Source: Paracoccus spongiarum
GTDB lineage: Bacteria > Pseudomonadota > Alphaproteobacteria > Rhodobacterales > Rhodobacteraceae
Assembly (NCBI RefSeq): GCF_030732095.1
Contig: NZ_JAVAMQ010000013.1
Coordinates: forward strand, 1 to 64,000
Reading direction: 5' to 3'
DNA length: 64,000 nt
The translations under genes were made by a program, and so were the position numbers. The notes beneath the pieces are model-generated. The model was not told where the DNA came from. It saw only the letters and a program-made list of their open reading frames with translations, and ran no database searches. How positions within the stretch are numbered: position 1 is the stretch's first letter; the number at the start of each line of letters is the position of its first letter. This document shows, piece after piece, positions 45,072 to 57,116 of this stretch.

Positions 45072-46859
45072 ATGGCCAAGAAGAAATCACGCTCCGACGC
45101 AGCCGCCGAGGCAAGGACCGATCGCGCGTCGGACGACGCCGCAGGCACCGGGGCGATGCCGGACGCGACCCCGGAACAGGCGCACGCGGCGTCGGCCGAC
45201 GCCGCGTCCGACGCGCCCTCCGAGGATCCGGGCGCGCCGCAGGAGGGCGACCCGCCCCGGCCCGCGCCCCCCGAGCCCGAACCCGAACCCGCCCCCGCCG
45301 CCGAGAAGAAGATGGGCACGTCGAAGGCGGTCGAGACCATGTTCAAGAATGCCTACCGGGCCGAGCTCGACACCATCGCCCTGGCCGCGACCAAGGCCAA
45401 CATCATGATTTCGCTGAACGGTTTCATCATCTCGGCGCTGATGATCTCGGGCGCGTTCATCTTTGCCTCCTCGCCGGCCTTCCTGCTGCCGGCCGGGGTG
45501 TTCCTGATCACCGCCGCCAGTTCCATCGTCTTCGCGCTGCTGTCGGCCTCGCCCGAACGGGCCGATCTGCTGCGCAGCGTGGCGGGCTGGGCGCGGGCGG
45601 TGGCGGGGCGCCGGGCCCGGCTGCGCGACCTGCGCGCCCATGTCCTGCAGGCGCGCCAGGCGACGCCCTCGGACCGGGTGAACATCCTGATCTACGAGGA
45701 TCGCGTGCGCCTGACCCGCGAGGATTACTGGCAGAAGATGCAGGACCTGATCGGAAACCGCGAACAGGTCTATTACAGCATGAGCGACCAGCTCTATTGG
45801 CTGGGCGCGATGGCCGACCGCAAGTTCCGGCTGCTGAACCTCTCCTACACGGTGTTCCGCTGGGGCCTGCTGGTGTCGCTGGTCAGCTTTCTCGCTCTGA
45901 AATCGGTGCTGGGCATCCTCGCCACCCGGTCCGGGACCGCCGATCTGCGGCTGCGCAACCTCGGCATCGGCGCGTTCGAGCAGATCTACGAGCCCTCGGC
46001 CGTCCAGCAACTGCCCGACGGCCGCCTGCTGGTCGTCGAGGACGAGGCGACCCGCGCGATGAGCGTGCTGACCATCGGCGCGGACGGGGCGCTGGCCGAG
46101 GACAAGGCCACCGGCACCCGGCTGATGCGCGGGATGGGGCGCAAGATGTCCGATCTCGAGGGGCTGTCGCTGGACGATGCCGGCAATGTCTATGCGGTGA
46201 CCTCGCATTCGCTGACGAACGAGGGCGAGCGCAAGGCAGATCGCGAACAATTGCTGCGTTTTCAGGTCTCGGGCGCGTCGATCGGCGCGATCCGCAGCGT
46301 CGGCGGCCTGCGCGACGCGATGGCCGGCGATGCCGGACTGCGCGCCGCCATCGAGGCGCGGGCCGGGCAGGCGCCGGACTTTTCGGACCTGAACATCGAG
46401 GGGCTGGCCTATCACGTCCCGACCGGGCGGCTGTATCTGGGCCTGCGCGACCCGCGCGCGGGCGAGGCGTCGCTGATCGTGGTGATCGACAATCCCGACC
46501 GCATGTTCGAGACCGGCGAGGCGCCGCGCTTTGGTGATCCGGTGCTGCTGGACCTGCGTGGCGGCGGCATCCGCGCGCTCAGCTATGATCCGGTGCTGGG
46601 CAGCTTCCTGATCGTCAACGAGATCGAGGGCTACGAGAACAACCGCTATTCGCAACTGTGGTCCTGGAGCGGCAATCCCGACCACGCGCCCGAGCCGGTC
46701 GCGCTGCCCGACATCATCAACCTCAACAACGTCGAGTCGATCGATTCGATCATGGTGCAGGGCGTGCCGCACATCCTGCTGATGAGCGACGAGGGCAGCG
46801 AGAAGAAGAACGAGCCGGCGCGCTACATGATGCTGGACTATGGCCAGTTGAAGGACTGA
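45072..46859 (+). CDS. Pycsar-effector-like (PycTM) membrane protein fused to DUF3616-like propeller
   Basis: A 595-residue protein with three parts. Residues 1-80 are a charged, Pro/Ala/Glu-rich linker. Residues 85-285 look like the Pycsar effector transmembrane domain (PycTM, formerly DUF5706): MFKNAYRAELDTIALAATKA leads into the signature KANIMISLNGFIIS (108-121), two adjacent membrane helices (about 112-132 and 136-158), an amphipathic soluble stretch, and a third helix (about 262-284). Residues 290-595 resemble a DUF3616/phytase-like beta-propeller, with repeats such as DLEGLSLDDAGNVYAVTSHS and LNIEGLAYHVPTGRLYLGL. No nucleotide cyclase gene is nearby. The N-terminal call is from motif recognition; the propeller call is less certain. 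A GGAG ribosome site fixes the start. Confidence 0.65.
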   Translation: MAKKKSRSDAAAEARTDRASDDAAGTGAMPDATPEQAHAASADAASDAPSEDPGAPQEGDPPRPAPPEPEPEPAPAAEKKMGTSKAVETMFKNAYRAELDTIALAATKANIMISLNGFIISALMISGAFIFASSPAFLLPAGVFLITAASSIVFALLSASPERADLLRSVAGWARAVAGRRARLRDLRAHVLQARQATPSDRVNILIYEDRVRLTREDYWQKMQDLIGNREQVYYSMSDQLYWLGAMADRKFRLLNLSYTVFRWGLLVSLVSFLALKSVLGILATRSGTADLRLRNLGIGAFEQIYEPSAVQQLPDGRLLVVEDEATRAMSVLTIGADGALAEDKATGTRLMRGMGRKMSDLEGLSLDDAGNVYAVTSHSLTNEGERKADREQLLRFQVSGASIGAIRSVGGLRDAMAGDAGLRAAIEARAGQAPDFSDLNIEGLAYHVPTGRLYLGLRDPRAGEASLIVVIDNPDRMFETGEAPRFGDPVLLDLRGGGIRALSYDPVLGSFLIVNEIEGYENNRYSQLWSWSGNPDHAPEPVALPDIINLNNVESIDSIMVQGVPHILLMSDEGSEKKNEPARYMMLDYGQLKD

Positions 46860-46931
46860 GGCGGCGCCGCCTCTTTCCGGGCTGCGCATCATGCGCTAAG
46901 GGGACGGCAACCCCCAGCCGGAGCACGCGCC

Positions 46932-47600
46932 ATGAAAGCCGCCGTCATCACCTTTCCCGGATCGAACTGCGACCGCGATCTGGCGGTCGCGCTGCAGCAG
47001 GCCGGGGCCGAGGTCAGCCGCGTCTGGCACAAGGACGAGGCGCTGCCCGCCGGCACCGATCTGGTCGCCGTGCCGGGCGGGTTCTCCTATGGCGACTACC
47101 TGCGCTGCGGAGCCATCGCCGCGCATTCGCCGATCGCCGCCGCGCTGCGTGCCCACGCGGCGGCCGGCGGCCATGTGCTGGGCATCTGCAACGGCTTTCA
47201 GGTGCTGACCGAGCTGGGCCTGCTGCCCGGCGCGCTGATGCGCAACCGGGGCCTGACCTTCCTGTGCCGCCCCGCCGTGCTGGAGGTGGCCACGACCGAC
47301 AGCGCCTTCACCGCGGGCTATGCGACGGGCCAGCGGATCACCGTGCCGGTCGCCCATCACGACGGCAACTACCAGATCGGGGCCGAGGGGCTGGCGGAAC
47401 TGCGCGATCAGGACCGCATCGCCTTCACCTATGCCCCCGCCATCAACGGCTCGGTCGGCGACATCGCCGGCGTGCTGTCGGCGAATCGCCGCGTGCTGGG
47501 CATGATGCCGCATCCCGAACGGGCAGCCGATCCGGTGCTGGGCGGGCAGGACGGGGCGGCGCTGTTTTCCGCCCTTGTCGGTGCGCTGGCGAACGCCTGA
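46932..47600 (+). CDS. purQ: Phosphoribosylformylglycinamidine synthase subunit PurQ
   Basis: A 222-residue class I glutamine amidotransferase, the glutaminase part of FGAM synthase in purine synthesis. The nucleophile cysteine is in VLGICNGFQVLTELG, and the catalytic His-x-Glu pair in MMPHPERA. The opening KAAVITFPGSNCDRDLA and GGFSYGDYLRCGA are typical of PurQ. The small subunit purS, which usually sits just before it in this group, is not here; the preceding gene is the PycTM-like protein 72 bases away. Confidence 0.96.
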   Translation: MKAAVITFPGSNCDRDLAVALQQAGAEVSRVWHKDEALPAGTDLVAVPGGFSYGDYLRCGAIAAHSPIAAALRAHAAAGGHVLGICNGFQVLTELGLLPGALMRNRGLTFLCRPAVLEVATTDSAFTAGYATGQRITVPVAHHDGNYQIGAEGLAELRDQDRIAFTYAPAINGSVGDIAGVLSANRRVLGMMPHPERAADPVLGGQDGAALFSALVGALANA

Positions 47601-47719
47601 CTTGAGCGGGCGCGATTCTGCGCCTAGATTGCGTCAGTTAGCGATTTCGTCGGAATGACGCGGTGATCGAGGATCGGGAAGGCAGCGACGGCACGTCCGA
47701 TCGGGCGGAAGGCGGCGGG

Positions 47720-49459
47720 ATGCAGCCGACGAATCCGTGGTGGCTGCGCTCGGCCGTGGTGCTGATCTTCCTGACTGCGCTGGCCTCGATCTGGGTGACG
47801 AACAGCTGGCTGACCGAACGCTTTGCCGAGAACACCCGCGTCGGCGCCGATCTGCGGCTGGCGCTGTATACCGGCAACCTGCGGTCGGAACTGGATCGCA
47901 ACGAGGTGGTGCCGCTGCTGCTGGCGCGCGACCCGGCCCTGATCGGGGCGCTGAACAGCAACGACTATTCGACCACCTCGGCCCGGCTGATCGCCGCGCA
48001 GAAGGAAATCGGCGCCGCCTCGATCCGGCTGCTGGATGCCTCGGGTCGCACGGTCGGCTCGACCGACCGCTACCAGATCGGCACCAACAACGTCGCCTCG
48101 CCCTATTACGTCGAGGCGCTGCGGTCGCGCGACACGGTGTTCACCGCCTCGACCACCGACACGGGGGCCTATGAATTCAACCACTCCCGGGCGATCATCG
48201 CCGATGGCAAGACCCTCGGCGTGATCGTGGTGGGCGCCGACCTGACCCAGCTGGAGCGGTCCTGGTCAGGCATCGCGGATGCGGTCGTGGTGACCGACAG
48301 CGAGGGCGCGATCATCCTGTCGACCGAGCCGCGCTGGCGGGGCCTGACGCTGGAACAGGCGCTCGAGGTGCGCTCGGCGCCGTCCGCGATCCAGCGCGCC
48401 TTCCAGGTGACCGCCGACTGGACCTCGCCGCCCGCGGACGCCTATCTGCGCGGCCGCGCGGTGATGCAGAACGAGGCGCGGATCGCCTTTCGCGGCTGGA
48501 AGATGATCAGCTTCACCACCTACACCTCGACCCGCGAGCGGGTGAACGCGGTCCTCGCGCTGGAGATCATGGGCTTTGCGATGCTGCTGGCCGCGACCTT
48601 CTGGCTGCTGTCGCGGCGGGCGCGGATGCAATCGGTCGCCTACATGCGCGAATCAGCCGATCTGCGCGCCCTGAACGCGCGGCTGACGCGCGAGATCGCC
48701 GAACGCGAGCGGGTGCAGAAGGAACTGCGCGTGGCCGAGCAGACCGTGCAGCAATCGTCGAAGCTGGCCGCCCTCGGCGAGATGTCGGCCGGCGTCAGCC
48801 ACGAACTGAACCAGCCGCTGGCGGCGATGAAGACCTATCTGGCCGGGGCGCGGCTGCTGCTGCAACGGGGCCGCCCCGAGGAGGCGCTGTCGAGTTTCCA
48901 GCGCATCGACGACCTGATCGAGCGGATGGGCGCGATCACGAGGCAGCTGAAATCCTATGCCCGCAAGGGCGGCGAGGCGGTTGAACCCGTCGATCTGCGG
49001 GCCGCCGTCAGCAGCGCCCTGACCATGATGGAGCCGCAGCTGCGATCGCGCACGATCCGGGTGACGCGCAACGTCCCGCGCGGCCGGGTGATGGTCATGG
49101 CCGACCGCATCCGGCTGGAACAGGTCATCATCAACCTGCTGCGAAACGCCGTCGATGCGGTCCGCGACCGCCGCGACGCCCGCATCGAGATCACCGTCGA
49201 GGCCGGCGCTCACGCCTATGTGTCCGTTCGCGACAACGGCCCGGGTGTCTCTGACCTCGAAAAGCTGTTTGAACCCTTCTGGACCACCAAGAAGCCCGGT
49301 GAGGGCACCGGGCTGGGGCTGGCGATCTCGTCCACCATCGTGGCCGATTTCGGGGGCCGCCTGACCGCCCGCAACGACAGCGAGGGCGGCGCGGTCTTCC
49401 AGGTCGAATTGCCGCTGCACCGTCCCGAACAGCCGCGCGCGCCGCTGGCCGCCGAATGA
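47720..49459 (+). CDS. dctB: DctB-type sensor histidine kinase
   Basis: A 579-residue membrane sensor kinase. TM1 is at about 8-27 and TM2 at about 277-298, enclosing a periplasmic dCache-type ligand domain. The H-box is EMSAGVSHELNQPLAAMKTY with His361, the N-box INLLRNAVDAV, and the G-boxes VRDNGPGV and GEGTGLGLAIS. The layout and SHELNQPLAAM pattern match DctB, the C4-dicarboxylate sensor. A GTG at 47663 would add 19 residues. It is followed 19 bases later by its response regulator. No dctPQM transporter genes are in the window, so the signal is inferred. Confidence 0.88.
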   Translation: MQPTNPWWLRSAVVLIFLTALASIWVTNSWLTERFAENTRVGADLRLALYTGNLRSELDRNEVVPLLLARDPALIGALNSNDYSTTSARLIAAQKEIGAASIRLLDASGRTVGSTDRYQIGTNNVASPYYVEALRSRDTVFTASTTDTGAYEFNHSRAIIADGKTLGVIVVGADLTQLERSWSGIADAVVVTDSEGAIILSTEPRWRGLTLEQALEVRSAPSAIQRAFQVTADWTSPPADAYLRGRAVMQNEARIAFRGWKMISFTTYTSTRERVNAVLALEIMGFAMLLAATFWLLSRRARMQSVAYMRESADLRALNARLTREIAERERVQKELRVAEQTVQQSSKLAALGEMSAGVSHELNQPLAAMKTYLAGARLLLQRGRPEEALSSFQRIDDLIERMGAITRQLKSYARKGGEAVEPVDLRAAVSSALTMMEPQLRSRTIRVTRNVPRGRVMVMADRIRLEQVIINLLRNAVDAVRDRRDARIEITVEAGAHAYVSVRDNGPGVSDLEKLFEPFWTTKKPGEGTGLGLAISSTIVADFGGRLTARNDSEGGAVFQVELPLHRPEQPRAPLAAE

Positions 49460-49478
49460 TGACGAGAGAGGAAAGCCG

Positions 49479-50804
49479 ATGTCCCGCAAACTGAAGATCG
49501 CGATCGTCGACGATGAACCGGACATGCGGGAATCGATCAGCCAGTGGCTGGTGCTGTCCGGCTTCGAGACCGAGACCTATGCCAGCGCCGAGGACGCGCT
49601 GAAGGTGATCGGCGCCGACTGGCCGGGGGTCGTGGTGTCCGACATCCGCATGCCCGGCATGGACGGCATCGCCTTCCTCAAGCGCCTGATGGGGCTGGAT
49701 TCGGGGCTGCCGGTGATCCTGATCACCGGGCATGGCGACGTGCCGATGGCGGTCGAGGCGATGCGCCTCGGCGCGATGGACTTCATGGAAAAGCCCTTCA
49801 ATCCCGACCGCATGACCGCGCTGGCCAAGAAGGCCACGCAGGCGCGGCGCATGACGCTGGACAACCGGGCGTTGCGCCGCGATCTCAGCGAGGGTCAGCA
49901 GGTCATGTCCAAGCTGATCGGCGCCAGCCCGGTGATGGACCGGCTGCGCGAGGACATCCTGGATCTGGGGCAGGCCGACGGCCATGTGCTGATCGACGGC
50001 GAGACCGGCACCGGCAAGACGCTGGTGGCCCATGCGCTGCATGCCGTCGGGCCGCGGGCCTCGAAGAAGTTCGTGCCGATCTCCTGCGCGGCCTACAACG
50101 ACGAGGCGCTGTCGGCGCGGCTGTTCGGGCCGATCGAGGACGGCCTGCCGGCGGTCGAGGAGGCGCGCGGCGGCACCCTGTGCCTCGAGGATATCGAGGC
50201 ACTGTCCGAACCGCTTCAGGCGCGCCTTCTGGCCTTCATCAGCGATCAGGGCACGCCCGCCGAAACCCGCATCATCGCCATTTCGAATGCCCGCGGCGAG
50301 GGCCGCAAGGCCGAGGACTCGCTGCGCCCCGACCTTTTCTACCGGTTGTCGGCGCTGAAGATCACCCTGCCGCCGCTGCGGGCGCGGGGCGAGGACATCC
50401 TGGCGCTGTTCACCCGCATGACCGAGCAGTTCAGCGAGGAATACGGCTGCGAGCCGCCCCAGGTCAGCGCGCAGGAGGCCGCGCAGCTGCTGCAGGCGCC
50501 CTGGCCGGGCAATATCCGCCAGCTGATCAACGTCGCCGAACGCGCGGTGCTGCAGAACCGGCGCGGATCGGGCAGCATCGCCTCGTTGCTGATGGCCGAT
50601 GGAGACGACAACCAGCAGGCGACGACGACCGAGGGCAAGCCGCTGAAGGAATATGTCGAAAGCTTCGAGAAGATGCTGATCGACAACACCATGCGCCGCC
50701 ACAAGGGCAGCATCGCCGGCGTCATGGACGAGTTGTGCCTGCCGCGCCGGACGCTGAACGAGAAGATGGCGAAATACGGGCTGTCGCGCGGCGATTACCT
50801 CTAG
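49479..50804 (+). CDS. dctD: DctD-type response regulator lacking the GAFTGA loop
   Basis: A 441-residue NtrC/DctD-like regulator. The receiver domain has phospho-acceptor Asp55 in VVVSDIRMPGMDG and Lys105 in MEKPFNP. The AAA+ domain has Walker A GETGTGKT (174-181). The sigma-54 contact loop GAFTGA is absent: after LSARLFG the sequence goes straight to PIEDGLPAVEEARGG. The Walker B region reads GGTLCLEDIE instead of the usual GGTLFLDEI. The C-terminal helix-turn-helix (KGSIAGVMDELCLPRRTLNE) is normal. It probably does not activate sigma-54, like the unusual NtrC of Rhodobacter capsulatus. Confidence 0.88.
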   Translation: MSRKLKIAIVDDEPDMRESISQWLVLSGFETETYASAEDALKVIGADWPGVVVSDIRMPGMDGIAFLKRLMGLDSGLPVILITGHGDVPMAVEAMRLGAMDFMEKPFNPDRMTALAKKATQARRMTLDNRALRRDLSEGQQVMSKLIGASPVMDRLREDILDLGQADGHVLIDGETGTGKTLVAHALHAVGPRASKKFVPISCAAYNDEALSARLFGPIEDGLPAVEEARGGTLCLEDIEALSEPLQARLLAFISDQGTPAETRIIAISNARGEGRKAEDSLRPDLFYRLSALKITLPPLRARGEDILALFTRMTEQFSEEYGCEPPQVSAQEAAQLLQAPWPGNIRQLINVAERAVLQNRRGSGSIASLLMADGDDNQQATTTEGKPLKEYVESFEKMLIDNTMRRHKGSIAGVMDELCLPRRTLNEKMAKYGLSRGDYL

Positions 50805-50915
50805 ACCGCAGCCGGCGCCGCGGCAGGTCGCGCGGTGTCCGGCCGGATACCGGGCGCCCTTGCGTCACGGGCGCGCCGGCGCTAACTGCGGCCTGAACGT
50901 CGAAAGGCACGCCCC

Positions 50916-52118
50916 ATGACCGACCGCCCTGCCAAAGGCACCGACCGCGCCCTGCATCCGCGCACCAAGGCCGTCCACCACGGCACCCGCCGCAGCCAGT
51001 ATGGCGAGATGGCCGAGGCGATCTTCCTGACCCAGGGCTTCGTCTACGACAACGCGGCGCAGGCCGAGGCGCGCTTTGTCGAGACCGGCCCGGACGAGTT
51101 CATCTATGCCCGCTATGGCAACCCGACCAGCCGCATGTTCGAGGATCGCATCGCGGCACTGGAAGGCACCGAGGACGCCTTTGCCACGGCCAGCGGCATG
51201 GCCGCCGTCAACGGCGCGATGTTTTCCATGTGCGGGCCGGGCGATCACGTCGTCGCGGCGCGGGCGCTGTTCGGATCCTGCCTCTATGTGCTGGAACTGC
51301 TGGCGAAATTCGGGGTCGAGGTCAGCTTCGTCGATGGCACCGATCTGGACCAGTGGCAGGCGGCGATCCGGCCGGGGACCAAGGCCGTGTTCTTCGAATC
51401 CGTGTCGAACCCCGGGCTCGAGGTGATCGACATGCGCGCGGTGGCCGACTTGGCCCATGCGGCGGGCGCGGTGGTGGTGGCCGACAACGTCTTTGCCACC
51501 CCGGTGTTTTCGCGGGCCGTGGAGCTGGGGGCCGATATCGTCGTCTACTCCGCGACCAAGCATATCGATGGCGGCGGCCGGGCGCTGGCCGGGGTGATCT
51601 GCGGCAGCCGCGACTATATCCGCGGCACGGTCGAGCCGTATCTGAAGCACACGGGTGGCGCGATCAGCCCGTTCCACAGCTGGATCATGCTGAACGGGCT
51701 GGCGACGATGGACCTGCGGGTGCGCGCCCAGGCCGACAGCGCGCTGGCGATCGCCCGCGCCCTGCAGGGCCACCCGGCGCTGCGGCGGGTGATCTATCCG
51801 GGCCTGCCCGACCATCCCCAGCATGATCTGGCCATGGCGCAGATGGGCGGATCGGGCGGCACGATGATCGCGGTTGAGGTCGCGGGCGGCAAGGACGCCG
51901 CCTTTGCGGCGCTGGACCGGCTGCGGATCATCAAGATCTCGAACAACCTGGGCGATGCGAAGTCGATCGTGACCCATCCCGCCACCACCACCCATCAGCG
52001 CCTGCCCGAGGCGGCCAAGGCGCATCTGGGCATCACGCCGGGCCTGCTGCGGCTGTCGGTCGGGCTGGAGGATGCGGGCGATCTGGTGGCCGATCTGACC
52101 CGGGCGCTGGAGGGCTGA
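50916..52118 (+). CDS. metZ: O-succinylhomoserine sulfhydrylase
   Basis: A 400-residue Cys/Met-metabolism PLP enzyme. The PLP lysine is in YSATKHIDGGGRALAG. Other family blocks are ARYGNPTSRMFEDRIAALEG, EDAFATASGMAAVN, and the C-terminal LGDAKSIVTHPATTTHQRL. The HIDGGGR form after the lysine and overall length are those of MetZ, which makes homocysteine from O-succinylhomoserine and sulfide. MetB or MetC activity cannot be fully excluded by eye. It is 111 bases after dctD and probably has its own promoter. Confidence 0.92.
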   Translation: MTDRPAKGTDRALHPRTKAVHHGTRRSQYGEMAEAIFLTQGFVYDNAAQAEARFVETGPDEFIYARYGNPTSRMFEDRIAALEGTEDAFATASGMAAVNGAMFSMCGPGDHVVAARALFGSCLYVLELLAKFGVEVSFVDGTDLDQWQAAIRPGTKAVFFESVSNPGLEVIDMRAVADLAHAAGAVVVADNVFATPVFSRAVELGADIVVYSATKHIDGGGRALAGVICGSRDYIRGTVEPYLKHTGGAISPFHSWIMLNGLATMDLRVRAQADSALAIARALQGHPALRRVIYPGLPDHPQHDLAMAQMGGSGGTMIAVEVAGGKDAAFAALDRLRIIKISNNLGDAKSIVTHPATTTHQRLPEAAKAHLGITPGLLRLSVGLEDAGDLVADLTRALEG

Positions 52119-52202
52119 GGCGTGCGATGGTGCGCCGGCGGGACGCAATCGCCGGCGATCTGGTCGCAGGGGGTTCAGAAATCGCGCGGGACCGCCCATA
52201 TT

Positions 52203-52219
52203 GCGGGATGACATCCCGC
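52203..52219. promoter_or_regulatory. 17-bp perfect palindrome before folE2
   Basis: GCGGGATG-A-CATCCCGC, ending 17 bases before the folE2 start. It could be a repressor operator or an RNA hairpin near the ribosome site. FolE2 genes are often under Zur, but this sequence does not look like the AT-rich Zur box. Confidence 0.55.
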
Positions 52220-52236
52220 GGAGAGAGGATCACCGC

Positions 52237-53214
<978 letters not shown>

Positions 53215-53223
53215 GATCTGCGT

Positions 53224-53288
53224 CCCGCGGACGCCGGGGGGCTTCGCGCCCCCCGGACCCCCCGCGGGATATTTGCGCCAAGGCAAAT
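53224..53288. repeat. Dispersed intergenic element, copy C (inverted)
   Basis: Contains the hairpin CCGGGGGG-CTTCGCG-CCCCCCGG (53234-53256), then ACCCCCCGCGGGATATTTGCGC. Read on the minus strand it gives GCGCAAATATCC and the same G-rich hairpin as copies A and B. It lies in the folE2-uvrD gap. Confidence 0.75.
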
Positions 53289-53346
53289 TACGAACGGACC
53301 ATGACCAAGGCTTTCCCCGGCGCGGTCGCGGGCCTATGGTGGGCGG

Positions 53347-55722
<2,376 letters not shown>

Positions 55723-55731
55723 CCCCGACGC

Positions 55732-56993
55732 CTAGGTCAGCAGATCCTCAAGCACCAGCGCCATGACCTTGGCGCTGTCCAGCATGTCGGTCACGCCGAT
55801 CCATTCATCGGGCTGATGCGCCAGGTCCAGCACGCCGGGCCCATAGGCGATGCAGTTCCGAGCTTGCCGATGCGGTCGATATGCTTCTGGTCATAGGTGC
55901 CGGGGCTGACCACATAATCCGCCTCGCGGCCCAGCACGCGCTGGATCGCGGCGGCGGTGGTGCGCACGACCGGCGCCTCGCGGTCGGTCATCGAGGGCAC
56001 CACCTCGAACAGGTCGCGGACCTCGTAGCGAAAGCCGGGCCGCTGCGCCCTGACCCGTTCCAGCAGCGCCGTGACCTCGGCCTTCACCTCGGCCAGATCC
56101 TCCTCGATCAGGAAGCGGCGGTCGATGACGATGCGGCAGCGGTCGGGCACGCAGGGGGTCGGCAGGCCGGTATAGTCCGCGGCCTGTTCCGCCGCACCGC
56201 CATGGATGGCGTTGATGTTCAGCGTCGAGGACCGCGCGCCTTCGGGGATCACCGGCATCTCGGTCTGCTTGCCGGCCAGCAGCGGCCACAGCCTCGCCTC
56301 CATCTCGGCCAGAACGGCGCCCATGTGGCGGACCGCGCAATCGCCAAGGAACGGCATCGAGCCGTGGGCAATGCGGCCCTGGGTCTCGATCTCGGCCCAC
56401 CAGACGCCGCGATGGCCAAGGCAGATGCGGTCCTTGTGCAGCGGTTCGGGGATGATGACGTGATCGACATGGGCGAAGGCGCCCTGCCCGGCCAGATAGG
56501 CGACGCCGCCATAGCCGCCCGATTCCTCGTCGGCGGTGGCGCTGATCTCGATCTGGCCGGCATGGTCGGGATGGGTGGCGACGAAGGCCTCGGCGGCGAT
56601 GATGCTGGCGGCCAGCCCGCCCTTCATGTCGCAGGCGCCGCGGCCATAGATGCGGTCGCCGTCCAGTTCGCCGCCGAAGGGGTCGCGCGTCCAGCCATGG
56701 CCCACCTCGACCACGTCGTGATGGCTGTTGAAATGCACGCAATCGCCGCGCCGCGCGCCGGGCCTGCGGGCGACGATGTTCCAGCGCGGCCAGCGGTCGC
56801 TGTCGCCCGGCGTGCCGGTCGCGCGGATCATCTCGCAGCGCCAGCCCTGCGGCGCCAGCCTGGCCTGGAGATAGTCGCAGATCTCGCGGTAATTGCGGCC
56901 CGGCGGGTTCAGCGTCGGGATGCGGATCAGGTCCTGCGTCAGCGCGATCAACTCGTCGCGGCGCGCGTCGATGGCATCTGTCAGGCGGTTCAT
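55732..56993 (-). pseudogene. ArgE/DapE-type deacylase with C-terminal frameshift
   Basis: A zinc M20-family deacylase (acetylornithine deacetylase/succinyl-DAP desuccinylase type) with metal motifs VHFNSHHDVVEVGHGW, GRGACDMKGGLA and TADEESGGYGG. The open frame stays correct until IDRIGKLG near 55860, then continues into unrelated residues to a stop near 55791. One base away, the next frame reads NCIAYGPGVLDLAHQPDEW and continues to VMALVLEDLLT with a stop at 55732. A single missing base around 55858-55862 explains both. Intact, it would be about 420 residues. This may be a true inactivating mutation or a sequencing error. Confidence 0.85.
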
Positions 56994-57116
56994 GCCGCAA
57001 GGCTAGGCCGGCGGGCGGATGCTGGCAACCGCGATTGTCGGCCGATAGGCAGCAGCGCCCCTTGCGCCTGCGGGGCAGCGGCCTAACATCCTGACAAACA
57101 TTGGAGGGAGGCCGTG

